From: Litchfieldella qijiaojingensis
GTDB lineage: Bacteria; Pseudomonadota; Gammaproteobacteria; Pseudomonadales; Halomonadaceae
Reading direction: 5' to 3'
DNA: 64,000 nucleotides
Assembly: GCF_014651875.1 (NCBI RefSeq)
Contig: NZ_BMXS01000002.1
Location: 1 to 64,000 of the forward strand
The translations under genes were made by a program, and so were the position numbers. The notes under the pieces are model-generated. The model searched no databases. It was not told the origin of the DNA and was given only the letters and a program-made list of their open reading frames with translations. Shown in pieces: positions 34,220-44,700 of the stretch. Positions within the stretch are counted from its first letter, which is position 1; each line of letters begins with the position of its first letter.

Positions 34220-35308
34220 GTGCCGGTCAGGTTCGCTACCATCATCCTCATGGGGCTACTGTTCGCTGCCTGTGCCAGCCCCATGCACCTGGAACCACGC
34301 AACGGCTACATCGTCGACCACCGTTACGAAGCACTCTCGCACAATAGCCGCATCCGCCACTTGGTGATCCACTACACCGACACCGACGAGGCGGAATCGC
34401 TGGCCACCCTGACCGGCCTCCATGTCAGTGCTCACTATGTGCTGCCAAAGCCGGCGCGTCATTACCATCGCCACCCTCTGATCTACCAACTGGTGGATGA
34501 ATCGCGCCGCGCCTGGCATGCCGGTGTCAGTACGTGGAAGGGACGTCCCAATATCAACGACACGTCCATCGGCATCGAAATCGTCAACAGCGGGTCGGAC
34601 CGCCCCTTCAGCGAGGTGGAGCGGTTGCTGGAAACCGACCCGGAGGCCACTATCGATCTCCACTGGGCACCTTACTCCGAATCGCAGATCGAAACGCTGA
34701 TCGCCCTGGCGCGCGACATCATCGAGCGTCATGAGATCCATCCCACCGATGTGCTGGCCCACTCGGATATCGCACCCGCACGCAAGATCGACCCCGGCCC
34801 CGCCTTTCCCTGGCAGCGGCTGTATGAGGCAGGCATCGGCGTGTGGCCGGACGAGACGACGGTGACACGCTACCGGGTCGCGTTCGAATACTGCCCGCCG
34901 CGACTCGAAACCCTGCAACATGCGCTACAGGCCTGGGGCTATCCACTCACGGTGACGGGCGAACTCGACCGTCAAACCACCACAGTGCTGCGTGCCTTCC
35001 AGATGCGCTTTCGCCCCGCCGACTATCGTGGCCTGCCAGATGCCGACAGCGCGGCCATCCTCTGGGCGCTGCTGGACAAGTACCAATCAGAGGCAGTGTC
35101 AGAGCTTCAACCGCCTGCATGCCGAGCAACTGCTCTACCTTCCGGGCGTGAGGCAAATCCGTTCATTCATGGGACTGCGACAGGTCGTTTCCACGACACA
35201 GATCCCACTTTGACACCTCATGTTCAGGGAGGGCGGCGGCAAGGCCGGTCGCCGGGGAGCAGGACACCTGTCGCTGATGGGATTGGCGGATGCGCCCCGC
35301 CTTGCTAG
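34220..35308 (+). CDS. amiD: N-acetylmuramoyl-L-alanine amidase, AmiD-like lipoprotein
   Basis: The GTG at 34220, with GGAGGG 10 bases upstream, begins a lipoprotein signal (FATIILMGLLFAACASP, lipobox FAAC). The 362-residue protein has an amidase_2 domain at about 35-190 (zinc ligands in HLVIHYTDT, ETDPEATIDLHWAPY region and VLAHSDIAPARKIDPGPAFPW) and a C-terminal peptidoglycan-binding domain at about 215-300. It cleaves the amide between muramic acid and L-Ala. The last ~60 residues (from SELQPPACRAT) are low-complexity and not family-like, suggesting a lost stop codon. It starts 4 bp after the DUF3307 gene. Confidence 0.85.
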   Translation: MPVRFATIILMGLLFAACASPMHLEPRNGYIVDHRYEALSHNSRIRHLVIHYTDTDEAESLATLTGLHVSAHYVLPKPARHYHRHPLIYQLVDESRRAWHAGVSTWKGRPNINDTSIGIEIVNSGSDRPFSEVERLLETDPEATIDLHWAPYSESQIETLIALARDIIERHEIHPTDVLAHSDIAPARKIDPGPAFPWQRLYEAGIGVWPDETTVTRYRVAFEYCPPRLETLQHALQAWGYPLTVTGELDRQTTTVLRAFQMRFRPADYRGLPDADSAAILWALLDKYQSEAVSELQPPACRATALPSGREANPFIHGTATGRFHDTDPTLTPHVQGGRRQGRSPGSRTPVADGIGGCAPPC

Positions 35309-35346
35309 GGTGCCGCCTAAAGGTATTGTGTTGTGGAGAGACGACC

Positions 35347-35943
35347 ATGTCCGAAGTACGCTTGACCACTTGCCAGGGGCAGGCGATTGCCCCCTATCTC
35401 GATGACTTGGCGCGCCTGCGCATCCGGGTCTTTCGCGATTTTCCCTATCTCTACGACGGCGACTTCGAGTACGAGTCACAGTATCTCAAGCGTTATGCCG
35501 AGTGCCCGAACAGCCTGTTCGTGCTGGCCCTTGATGGCAACCGTGTGGTAGGTGCCGCCACCGGCATGCCGTTGGCCGATGACGTCGAGGAATTCCGCGC
35601 CCCCTTCGAGCAAGCCGGCTATGACATCTCACGAGTCTTCTATTACGGCGAATCGGTGCTGCTCGACGAATACCGCGGGCGGGGCATCGGCAAGGCCTTC
35701 ATGACCGAGCGCGAAGCCCATGCTGCGAAGGAAGGCTTCGATATCGTGGCCTTCTGCGCCGTGGAGCGTCCCGATGACCACCCGCGCAAACCGGCGAACT
35801 ACCAGCCACTGCACGGTTTCTGGCGCTCGCGGGGTTACCGCCTCGTTCCCGAGTTGCACACCACCTTCCAGTGGAAGGATATCGACGACGACCGCGAGAC
35901 CGACAAACCCATGGTGTTCTGGCTCAAGGAACTGCGGCAATGA
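35347..35943 (+). CDS. GNAT-family N-acetyltransferase
   Basis: The ATG at 35347 follows GGAGAG and gives MSEVRLTTCQGQAI; the longer frame is not conserved. The 198-residue product has the acetyl-CoA pyrophosphate loop in VLLDEYRGRGIGKAFMTER (Q/RxxGxG/A, here RGRGIG). N-terminal residues RLRIRVFRDFPYLYDGD form a family-specific block. It overlaps the nitrilase gene by ATGA, so the two are made together. GNAT-nitrilase pairs are common in Proteobacteria. The acceptor is unknown. Confidence 0.85.
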   Translation: MSEVRLTTCQGQAIAPYLDDLARLRIRVFRDFPYLYDGDFEYESQYLKRYAECPNSLFVLALDGNRVVGAATGMPLADDVEEFRAPFEQAGYDISRVFYYGESVLLDEYRGRGIGKAFMTEREAHAAKEGFDIVAFCAVERPDDHPRKPANYQPLHGFWRSRGYRLVPELHTTFQWKDIDDDRETDKPMVFWLKELRQ

Positions 35944-36848
35944 GCGGTGGTCAGCGCGTGGTCACGGTGGCCACCGCCCAGTACCCCATCGATGCCTTCG
36001 AGACCTTCGCCGACTTCCAGGCCAAGGCGGCGCGCTGGGTGCACGATGCGGTGATGCGCGGTGCGGAACTGCTGGTATTTCCCGAGTACGGCGGCATGGA
36101 ACTGACCTCGCTGCTACCCGAGGCGGTCCGCGATGACCTGCAAGCGCAACTGCCAGCCCTGGAGCCGCTGCGTGACGATGTCGTCTCCATCTGGCGCGAG
36201 TTGGCCGAAATTCACGGCGTGACCCTGCTGGCGCCGTCGCTGCCCTGGCGACTGGACGATGGCCGTTTCGTCAACCGTGCCTGGCTGCTAGGGCCGAGCG
36301 GCCGCGCGGACTACCAGGACAAGCAGATCATGACCCGCTTCGAGAACGACCTTTGGGGCGTCTCGGCGGGCACCGGCCTGAAGGTCTTCGATACACCCGT
36401 CGGACGACTCGGCGTGCTGATCTGCTACGATTGCGAATTCCCCGACCTCGCCCGAGCCCTGGTCGATGCCGGCGCCGAGCTGCTGCTGGTACCGAGCTGT
36501 ACCGACACCGAGGCCGGCTACTATCGGGTACGGCTTTCGGCCCAGGCACGCGCCATCGAACAGCAGGTGGCACTCGTGCAATCGCCGACGGTGGGTGAAG
36601 CGCTGTGGTCGCCAGCGGTGGATATCAACGTCGGCCGGGCCGCCGTCTATACGCCGTGCGATCATGGTTTTCCCGCCGACGGCGTATTGACCATCGGCAG
36701 CGATGCCACTCCCGGCTGGCAGATCGCGCGGCTGGACCTGGAGGCAATCCGAGACCTGCGCCAGCACGGCCAGGTCAACAACCACGCCGACTGGTCCCTA
36801 CAGCACAAGCGCCTGATCGAGAGCATCGAGGCAGTCTCCTTGTATTGA
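35940..36848 (+). CDS. Carbon-nitrogen hydrolase (nitrilase superfamily)
   Basis: A 302-residue hydrolase with the Glu-Lys-Cys triad: Glu in [13 protein letters not shown], Lys in [13 protein letters not shown], Cys in [18 protein letters not shown]. The start overlaps the GNAT stop (ATGA at 35940). The protein probably acts on an amide or the acyl product of its GNAT partner. Family members also act as deaminated-glutathione or omega-amidases, but the active-site surroundings do not decide between these. Confidence 0.87.
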   Translation: MSGGQRVVTVATAQYPIDAFETFADFQAKAARWVHDAVMRGAELLVFPEYGGMELTSLLPEAVRDDLQAQLPALEPLRDDVVSIWRELAEIHGVTLLAPSLPWRLDDGRFVNRAWLLGPSGRADYQDKQIMTRFENDLWGVSAGTGLKVFDTPVGRLGVLICYDCEFPDLARALVDAGAELLLVPSCTDTEAGYYRVRLSAQARAIEQQVALVQSPTVGEALWSPAVDINVGRAAVYTPCDHGFPADGVLTIGSDATPGWQIARLDLEAIRDLRQHGQVNNHADWSLQHKRLIESIEAVSLY

Positions 36849-36985
36849 GGCTTCAGAGGCAAGCACGGCTTTTGCCGCAACCGGGGCTTGGCCGTACAAT
36901 GCGGGGAAATACCGTACGTGGCTGCCTCGCTCGGTCTCCGCGACGGCTTCGCCTATCATCACGACTCGAAGGAAACGCCGGACTC

Positions 36986-38707
36986 ATGCGTGCCAGTGAA
37001 TTGTTGATCGCCACCCTGAAGGAAACGCCCACCGACGCCGAGATCGTCAGCCACCAACTGATGCTGCGCGCGGGCATGATTCGCCGTCTGACCTCGGGGC
37101 TCTACACCTGGCTGCCCGTGGGGCTGCGCACCCTGCGCAAGGTCGAGCGTATCGTGCGTGAGGAAATGAATCGCGCCGGCGCCCAGGAAATCCTCATGCC
37201 CGCCGTGCAGCCCGCCGAACTGTGGCAAGAATCCGGCCGCTGGGAGCAGTACGGCCCCGAGTTGCTGCGCCTCAAGGATCGTAACGAGCGCGATTATTGC
37301 GTGGGCCCCACCCATGAGGAAGTGATCACCGACCTGATGCGTCGCGAACTGGCGAGCTACAAGCAGTTGCCGACCAACTTCTACCAGATCCAGACCAAGT
37401 TCCGCGACGAGATTCGCCCGCGCTTCGGGGTGATGCGTGCCCGCGAATTCATCATGAAGGATGCCTACTCTTTCCACATCGACGCGGATTCGCTGCAGGA
37501 AACCTACCAGAAGATGTACGACGCCTATGTACGCATCTTCACCCGTCTGGGCCTGGACTTCCGCCCGGTACTGGCCGACACCGGTGCCATCGGCGGCACC
37601 AACTCTCACGAGTTCCACGTGCTGGCCGACTCTGGCGAGGACGACATCGCCTTTTCCACCGAGTCCGACTATGCCGCCAACATCGAAAAGGCCGAAGCAC
37701 TGCCGGCACCGCTGGGCGAGAACGTCGAGCGTCCCGCGCCGACGGAGGAACTGCGCCTGGTCGATACCCCCAATGCGAAGACCATTGCCACCCTGGTCGA
37801 GCAGCACGGCCTGCCGATCGAGAAGACCATCAAGACCCTGATGGCGCATGCCGCGGAAGGCGGGTTGATCGCCCTGCTGGTGCGCGGCGATCATGAACTT
37901 AACGAAGTCAAGGCCGAGCATCTGCCGGAGGTTGCCTCGCCGCTGACCATGGCCACGGAAGACGAGATTCGCGACGTGGTGGGAGCCGGGCCGGGCTCGC
38001 TGGGCCCGGTCGGGCTCGACATGCCGATCGTCATCGACCGCTCGGTGGCATTGATGAGCGACTTCGGCGCCGGCGCCAATGTCGATGGCAAGCACTATTT
38101 CGGCATCAACTGGGAGCGTGACGTTCCCCTGCCCAAGGTCGCCGACCTGCGTAACGTGGTTGAAGGCGACCCCTCACCGGACGGCAAGGGCACCCTGTCC
38201 ATCAAGCGTGGCATCGAGGTCGGCCACGTCTTCCAACTCGGCAAGAAGTACTCGGAAGCCATGAACGCCACCGTGCTCGACGACTCCGGACGCGCGACCC
38301 ACCCGTGGATGGGCTGCTACGGCATCGGCGTGACGCGCGTGGTGGCCGCCGCCATCGAACAGAACCATGACGATGCCGGGATCATCTGGCCCACGGCCAT
38401 TGCCCCCTTCGAACTGGTGGTGGTTCCGATGAATGCGCACAAGTCCGAGCGCGTGCGCGAAACCGCCGAACGTCTCTACGACGACCTGACACGCCGTGGT
38501 TTCGACGTGCTGCTCGATGACCGCGATATCCGCCCCGGGGTCAAGTTCGCCGACCAGGAACTGATCGGCATTCCCCATCGTCTGGTAATCGGCGACCGTA
38601 GCCTCGACAAGGGCGAACTGGAATACAAGGGACGTTGCGACACTGATGCCACCTTGGTACCGGCGGACGCCATCGTCGACTTCCTGCGCGAGAAGATCGC
38701 CCACTGA
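36986..38707 (+). CDS. proS: Prolyl-tRNA synthetase
   Basis: A 573-residue class II synthetase of bacterial ProS type. The ATG at 36986 (GGAAACG about 9 bp upstream) gives [20 protein letters not shown]; the much longer frame is an artefact. Class II motif 1 lies in [19 protein letters not shown] and motif 2 in [24 protein letters not shown]. The INS editing domain is at about 220-400 and the anticodon-binding domain at the end ([23 protein letters not shown]). It charges tRNA(Pro) and clears Ala-tRNA(Pro). Confidence 0.95.
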   Translation: MRASELLIATLKETPTDAEIVSHQLMLRAGMIRRLTSGLYTWLPVGLRTLRKVERIVREEMNRAGAQEILMPAVQPAELWQESGRWEQYGPELLRLKDRNERDYCVGPTHEEVITDLMRRELASYKQLPTNFYQIQTKFRDEIRPRFGVMRAREFIMKDAYSFHIDADSLQETYQKMYDAYVRIFTRLGLDFRPVLADTGAIGGTNSHEFHVLADSGEDDIAFSTESDYAANIEKAEALPAPLGENVERPAPTEELRLVDTPNAKTIATLVEQHGLPIEKTIKTLMAHAAEGGLIALLVRGDHELNEVKAEHLPEVASPLTMATEDEIRDVVGAGPGSLGPVGLDMPIVIDRSVALMSDFGAGANVDGKHYFGINWERDVPLPKVADLRNVVEGDPSPDGKGTLSIKRGIEVGHVFQLGKKYSEAMNATVLDDSGRATHPWMGCYGIGVTRVVAAAIEQNHDDAGIIWPTAIAPFELVVVPMNAHKSERVRETAERLYDDLTRRGFDVLLDDRDIRPGVKFADQELIGIPHRLVIGDRSLDKGELEYKGRCDTDATLVPADAIVDFLREKIAH

Positions 38708-38742
38708 TCGGTTAGCCTCCCTCACAGCCCGCCCCACTCCTC

Positions 38743-38772
38743 GTCCCCGGTCTTGACGAATCGACCGGGGAC
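38743..38772 (+). terminator. Hairpin after proS
   Basis: GTCCCCGGTC and GACCGGGGAC form a 10-bp stem with a 10-nt loop, 36 bp after the proS stop. No clear T-run follows, so it may be a rho-independent terminator of weak form or an mRNA-stabilising hairpin. Confidence 0.55.
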
Positions 38773-38893
38773 GTCATCTCTGTGTATACAGCGTTAAGCT
38801 GCATGCATGACATACTCGGCAACCTGGCGGAAGATTTCGGATAACCTCTAGCCGATACTCCTGGAAGCCAACCGGCCTACCCACGAGGCGCCC

Positions 38894-40552
38894 ATGACCT
38901 TTCGAACACGACTGCTGATCGTCACGCTGGCCATGGTCTTGCTGTCGCAGTTGGTCACCGCCGGATTTATCCTGGGCACTGCCGACCAGATATCCTACGA
39001 ATTCCTGATCGCCGCTTTTCGCGAATCCCCCTGGCAGTGGCTGGCAGCCTTGGCCCTGCCCCCGGCACTGGCGATCGTTGCCGCCCTGTTGAGTGCGCGC
39101 GCCATGATTCGCCCATTTGCTATCCTGGCCGAGGCGATTCGCCGTATCGGCCAAGGCCAACGCCTGCAACGGATCGACGTCCCGCCACGTGGAGAGAGCG
39201 GAAAACTGGCCACGAGCTTGCTGGCCATGCAGGATGACATTGCCCAACGAGAAGCCACCCTGTTGCACCGATCGAGCCACGACCTGCTCACCGACCTCCC
39301 TAACCGCAGCTCGGCCCAGACCGATATCGACCAGGACATCGCCGAAGGTACCCCATTCACCCTGCTGCGACTGGCAATAGACGACTTTCGCCGTATCAAC
39401 GACACCTTCGGCTATACCTTGGGCGACCGGGTACTGATCACCCTGGCCGAACGCCTTGCCCACCTGCCGCCGCCGGCACGCGAAGCCTATCGGTTGGGTG
39501 GCGATCAATTCCTGCTGCGACTCGCTACGCCCGCCTGTGACGCCGACTGGCTTCGCAACCTGCATGAACGGCTGACGCAGCCCATCGACATGCACGACTC
39601 GCCGATTCGACCCTCGCTATCCATGGGTGAAGTGCGCTTTCCCGAACATGGCGACAATGCCCACCTGCTGCTGCGGCGTGCCGATATCGCACTCGATATG
39701 GCACGCCATGGGCATCGGCGTCACCAACTCTATCTCGAGGGCCAGGACGAACGTCACTTGCGCCAGTTGACACTGATTCGCGACCTGTACGATGCCGTGA
39801 GCCAACGCCAGTTGACCGTGGTCTACCAACCCAAGGTGCGAGCCGACGACGGTGAGGTCGAAGGCTTCGAAGCCCTGATGCGCTGGCAACATCCGACGCT
39901 GGGCTTCATTCCTCCCGACGAGTTCATCAAGTTGGCCGAACGCTCGGGAAACATCCGGCTTCTCAGTCACTGGATGATCGAAGAGGTTTGCCAGCAATTG
40001 CAACGCTGGGAGCATCAGGGTCGCCCCCTGCAAGTCGCCATCAACGTCTCGGCCGAAGACGCCATGGACGACACCCTGGCTTCTCACCTGTTGCAGATGC
40101 TCGACCGCTATCGACTGCCTACCGATCGATTGGGACTCGAAGTCACCGAAAGCACCATCATGAAGGAGCCGGAGCTGGCCACACGCCTGCTTGGCGAACT
40201 GCGCCGCACCGGCATGGCCTTGGCGGTGGACGACTACGGCACCGGTTACTCCTCTCTCGCTCAGCTCAAGCGTCTACCAGTGCAGGAACTCAAGATCGAC
40301 AAGTCGTTCATCGTCAAACTCGACGAACACGGTGACGACGGGATCATCGTGCGCTCGACCATCGAACTGGGCCACAACCTGGGGCTCAAGGTCACCGCCG
40401 AAGGGGTGGAAACCGCACACAGCCAGGCACTGCTGAAACGTCTTGGCTGCGACTATCTACAGGGCTATCAGATTTCGCGCCCCTTGTCCTGCGACCAGGT
40501 CCTGGACTGGCTCGACGACTACCGGGTTCGGCTCGCCGAGCCGCCGTCCTGA
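38894..40552 (+). CDS. Membrane-bound GGDEF/EAL protein (probable c-di-GMP phosphodiesterase)
   Basis: A 552-residue protein: TM1 at about 5-25, TM2 at about 48-68, HAMP at about 68-120, GGDEF-like at about 128-285 and EAL at about 305-545. The GGDEF signature is RLGGDQFLL, so the last two positions are altered and cyclase activity is doubtful. The EAL domain keeps EGFEALMRW, INVSAE, LEVTES, VDDYGTGYSS, ELKIDKSF and AEGVET, all needed for catalysis. It is therefore expected to hydrolyse c-di-GMP, with the GGDEF part as regulator. There is almost no periplasmic sensor domain. Confidence 0.87.
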   Translation: MTFRTRLLIVTLAMVLLSQLVTAGFILGTADQISYEFLIAAFRESPWQWLAALALPPALAIVAALLSARAMIRPFAILAEAIRRIGQGQRLQRIDVPPRGESGKLATSLLAMQDDIAQREATLLHRSSHDLLTDLPNRSSAQTDIDQDIAEGTPFTLLRLAIDDFRRINDTFGYTLGDRVLITLAERLAHLPPPAREAYRLGGDQFLLRLATPACDADWLRNLHERLTQPIDMHDSPIRPSLSMGEVRFPEHGDNAHLLLRRADIALDMARHGHRRHQLYLEGQDERHLRQLTLIRDLYDAVSQRQLTVVYQPKVRADDGEVEGFEALMRWQHPTLGFIPPDEFIKLAERSGNIRLLSHWMIEEVCQQLQRWEHQGRPLQVAINVSAEDAMDDTLASHLLQMLDRYRLPTDRLGLEVTESTIMKEPELATRLLGELRRTGMALAVDDYGTGYSSLAQLKRLPVQELKIDKSFIVKLDEHGDDGIIVRSTIELGHNLGLKVTAEGVETAHSQALLKRLGCDYLQGYQISRPLSCDQVLDWLDDYRVRLAEPPS

Positions 40553-40671
40553 CAGGCCAAAGCTCTTCCCCCCTTCACTCAGTAGTAGACTTTTCTTTTT
40601 CTACCAATTCCCAGACTTACGCAGCATTGAATCCTGCCCAAATCCGAGGAGCCGGCATCGTCACGTTATGG

Positions 40672-40716
40672 TGGCAAATCAGCCACCCTCCATACATCGG
40701 ACTCATGTCCACGCCC
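40672..40716 (-). pseudogene. Start of a second immunity-like gene, truncated
   Basis: On the minus strand, just after the stop at 40717, comes GVDMSPMYGGW. It resembles VDMSPMHGWRHN near residue 50 of the intact immunity-like protein. The homologous bases are 40685-40712 and 41565-41596, roughly 80% identical by eye. No further homology follows, so this appears to be a remnant of a tandem immunity gene. Confidence 0.45.
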
Positions 40717-41730
40717 TCATCCTCGATAAAAGGCATTCAGCTTGTGCTGGTTTGCGCTGACGTAGGTCGCGTAGGTGGCGTCGTCCATGTCGCGCCAGAA
40801 GCGCGGGTCACGTCCGGTGCGCTCGTCATGCTCGCGGGTGGTGGGGTCGCGGTGGCGATCCGACTCGAACGCCGGGATATCCGGCAAGGGCTGGGAAGTG
40901 TCCATGTAGCGTTGCAGCATGTCCCAGGCGGCGCGCTGCTCCACGTGGCTGTGGGTACTCCCGAACATGCCCGCCAGCGACACGTGCACCTCCTCGGCGT
41001 AATGCACCAGGCTCAGGTAGTACTGCGGTGAGCCCTGGTAGTCCGGGGTGCTCTGCAAATAACAGTCGAACCCATGGAACGGCAGGCGATGGGCAATCTG
41101 CCAGGCGGTACGCTTCTTGCGGGGATTGGCCGCCACCATCACCTCGCCGGTGCGGCGGTTCAGTTCCCAACTGGGGCCCGGGTAGGCACCGGCGGCAAAG
41201 TTGGGAAAGAGTTTTTGCAGAAGGGTCATCCCCCCCCACATGCTCAATGTCAATACATATGTAAAGAGAATAAATCCTCCTCCAGAGATAATACGCTCGA
41301 AGAAATCGATTCGAGTATTCCCCAGAGACTGAAAAAAGATCGTTAGTGCATAAAGAACTCCCGCAAATAAACAAAGGAAAAAGCCCACCATCCCCAAGGC
41401 CCGGGTAATCCCGAACACAAATGCCCTCCTGGTATGGCTGGCATAGCGCAGGCACTCCTCGTCCCAGCGCCCCAGCAAGTCCTTGCGATACTCGGGATCC
41501 TCGTACTTCGCCATCTCGGGATCGGCTTCCAACTCGCGTAGTTGCTGGGGCGTGTTGTGCCGCCAGCCATGCATCGGGCTCATGTCCACGCTGGGGTGGC
41601 GGTGCGGCAGCCGCTGGCCGCCGGCGAACAGTTTGAACTTGCGCGAGTGGCGGCACTCGCGCGGGGGGCGCTCCAAGGTCCTGGCCGAGGTATGCGCCTC
41701 GGCGGCGTAATACGTGGCAACGTCAGTCAT
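40717..41730 (-). CDS. Probable immunity protein of the T6SS toxin, DUF6708-like
   Basis: The start MTDVATYYAAEAHTS at 41730 overlaps the toxin stop by 8 bp. A longer ORF runs into the toxin gene and is rejected. The 337-residue product has two TM segments (about 117-140 and 155-180) followed by a cytoplasmic region with LNRRTGEVMVAANPRKKRTAWQ (DUF6708-type pattern). The AT-richer stretch at 41220-41420 matches the TM region. Genes of this type sit directly after T6SS toxins and give immunity to membrane-acting effectors. Family membership is by pattern only. Confidence 0.7.
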   Translation of the reverse strand: MTDVATYYAAEAHTSARTLERPPRECRHSRKFKLFAGGQRLPHRHPSVDMSPMHGWRHNTPQQLRELEADPEMAKYEDPEYRKDLLGRWDEECLRYASHTRRAFVFGITRALGMVGFFLCLFAGVLYALTIFFQSLGNTRIDFFERIISGGGFILFTYVLTLSMWGGMTLLQKLFPNFAAGAYPGPSWELNRRTGEVMVAANPRKKRTAWQIAHRLPFHGFDCYLQSTPDYQGSPQYYLSLVHYAEEVHVSLAGMFGSTHSHVEQRAAWDMLQRYMDTSQPLPDIPAFESDRHRDPTTREHDERTGRDPRFWRDMDDATYATYVSANQHKLNAFYRG

Positions 41731-44700
41731 GGCTGTCATCCGGATGGGAGGCCTCGCTGGCCCAGTAGGCTTGCTCGCGGCGCTCGGGATCCGGGCGCCG
41801 GCGGTCGTCGGGATCGATACTCGCCGGGTCGACCAGTGGCGCCGGGGCCGGCAAGATACCCGGCAGGCGGGGCGCGCGCCGCTCGCGGCGCCACTGAACG
41901 CGTACCGTCCAGCCATAACGGATGCGCCTTTTGGGCCGCCCCCTCAGGCCGTTCTCGATCTCGGCGTCGAGCGTCATCACGTAGTATTCCATGCCATGCG
42001 CGGTGGCACGCGTGAAGCGCGGTTCGATGGGCCGCGCCGACGGCACGAAGTCCCCCCGTTGCCAGACGACCTGGTTGCCGGGCATATGGCCCGCCGGCCG
42101 GTCGATGGCGCGCTGGGGGTATAGCCACACCACCGGTTCCCAGCCGGCCGCCAGGCCGGCCAGGTTGCTCTCGACCACGATGCGGGTATTGGGCAGGCTG
42201 CGGTAGTGCTCGTACGACCGCGCCTCGTCGCGTGCCTTGTGGTCGCCGGCGAGGCGCTCAAGGGTGGTCATCGGCCGGGTCGTCGACTCCGGCAGCAGGC
42301 CGATCGCGGGGAGCGAACTGGCGGCGACGGCCTCTGCGGTGGTCGGCGCGATGCTGTCGATACGAATGCGGATGCCGGCCAGCAGGCTGACCAGGCGGTC
42401 GTAGGCCTCGTCGGGGTTCTGTAGCCAGGGCGCCCGGTCGCGATAGGCTTGTGGCCCGAACGGCCCCATGCGCAGCCACTCCTCGAGCTCGCTGTCGGCC
42501 AGCCAGGCCGCCGCGGCCAGCGTCACGCCAATGGCGATCCAGCCCACCGGCCCCATGCCCACCATCACCGACGCCGCCGTCACCACCAGCCCGCTCACCG
42601 CCGCCACGCCCAGCGCGATGCCGGCGCCCAGGTTGCCGTTGCGCAGGCTGGTCATGGCATCCCAGCCGCACAGCATCGCCGTAATGACACCACCGGCTGC
42701 CGCGCCCAGCGTCGATAGCGCGATCACGCTTGGCAACCACTGGGCTGCCTTAGGGGCAAGACGTGCCAGCAGGCTGCCCCACGGCACCTTGCGGCTGATT
42801 ACCTTGGCGCGCAGCTGCACCAGTTGGTTATGGCGTTCGCCGAAGAACTCCAGAGCTTTGGCCGATGCAACTGTGATATCGATATATGCGCTAAATATTG
42901 CAGCACCTGCTCTTGCTTGAGATCGATTCTGGGTACTAACCAACTCCATCCGCAGATTGAATATCTCGATCACGGCAATGATATACGGCAGACGAATGGC
43001 CTCGGCGCTGCGCGACAGGCTGTAGCGGGCGCGGGCCTTTCGGGCGACCTCGGCGGCCAGCGAGTCGGGGTCGACGGCCAGCACCGTCACGGCCTGGTCG
43101 CCCCTGGCCGAAGTCAGGGCCTGGGCGCTGGCGGAATTCAGCGTGCGGCCGCTGGCCTCGGTCACCGAGCTGTCCAGGTGGCGGCGGAATGTCGCCAGCC
43201 GGTCGTGGAAGTGCCGGCGATCCGCCTCGGTCAGGCCGTCGGTCTCGTCGAGCACGCCGAGGATCACCTTGCCATGGGCCTCGGCGGGCGGCACGGCATG
43301 CACGCCGACGAGCAGGTCGGGCAGCGCGGCGCGGGACAGGCGCACCACCGGGGGAAAGAGCGTCAGCGCCGTGGCCTGGTCCACGACCCCGTTCAGCATC
43401 AGCGTCGCCTGTTGGCCCAGCTTGCCCAGTACCGTATCGACGGCTCCGGCCCAGCGCTTGAGCTCGGGGACGACCGGCAGTCCCTCGGGGCCCACCAGCA
43501 TGGCAAGCTGAGGCGTGTCGATGAGTTGCAGGTCGTCGGCGTCGGTGGGCAGCTCCAACTCGGCCTGCCGGGCCATGGACTTGAGGCGCAGACGGCCGTC
43601 GCCGGGGTTGCTCTCTCCCTCCTCGGGCAGTGTCAACGGGGCGGCGAGCGGCGTGGCCTCGTCGCTGGGAAACAGCATGGCGTGCAGCGGATGGCCGCTG
43701 CCATCGCCCAGGCAGCGCACCAGCAGGCGCTGAGCTGGCGTGGGGCGATCCTGACGCTCGGTGGCGAGCTGGTCGATCTGCGTGCCGGACTTGCCCAGGG
43801 CGGCGAGCAGGTCGGCCAGACGGTCCTGATAGGCGGCATGCTGGTCGTGTGCCACCTCGCGCTGGGCCTGGCACAGTACGAAGGCCAGGTCGCCCGAGTC
43901 GTCGAGGTCGAGGTTGTCGTCATCGACGAAGCGGTGCAGCGGGTTGGCCTCGCCCGCCGAGTCGTGGCTGGTCAGCAGGGTACGGTTGACCAGGGTGGCG
44001 CACTCGAAGCGCGGATTGCGCGCCGCCCGGCGTGGAATGCCGAGCAGGTAGCGCTCGCTGGCCTGGCAACCGCTCAGGGCATGGCGCAGGTCGAACAGGG
44101 GGTCATCGAGCAGCACGGCGGGAATCTCCCGCGTCCGGGCATCGGCCAGGCAGTCCTGGGCGGCGTCGAGCCCTTGCCAGAGGTCGTTGTCGTGCCCGGT
44201 CTGTTCCTGCGCCGCCAGACCCTCATCCAGCACCTGGGCGCGCACCATGGCCTGCCGGTAAAGCAGTGACTCATCCCCCTCGTCGGTGAACGCTTGCAAA
44301 CCAGCATCGGCGGCGGCGCTCGCACTGGCGCCATCCGCCTCGAAGCGCTCGATCTCCCGGTTCGCCTGGGCATGGAGCTGGGCTAGGTGTTGGCCGGCCA
44401 GATCGCGTGTCATGGCGGCGGGATTGGCCACCTGAAGTTCGGCCCCCCATTCGCGCAGGCGTTGCGGTTCGTCGTCGGGCGGCGTGTAGAGGTATCCCGA
44501 CGAGGCAAAGTCGTTGCCACTGAGTAGATTCAGGCGCTGACAGCGGGCCTGGCGGGCTCGTGCGTCGTCTTGCAGGTAATTGAGGCGCGCCGCCGACCAT
44601 TGCACCTCGGAATAGGCCATGCAGGGATTGTGGCCGACCACGTGGTTGATGGCCCGGTCGCTACCGGGACGCGGTACCCACACCTCGTGCAATGGTACGC

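Noticed and set aside
36605-36985. Long N-terminal extension of ProS
   Set aside because: The extension overlaps the nitrilase gene in another frame and encodes Arg-rich nonsense. Family ProS starts at MRASELL (36986).
42824-44269. Plus-strand ORF of 481 codons
   Set aside because: It lies fully antisense to the VasX-like toxin gene. Its composition (runs of Gly/Arg/Val/Gln/His) is the usual antisense shadow of GC-rich coding sequence, and it has no ribosome site or family features.
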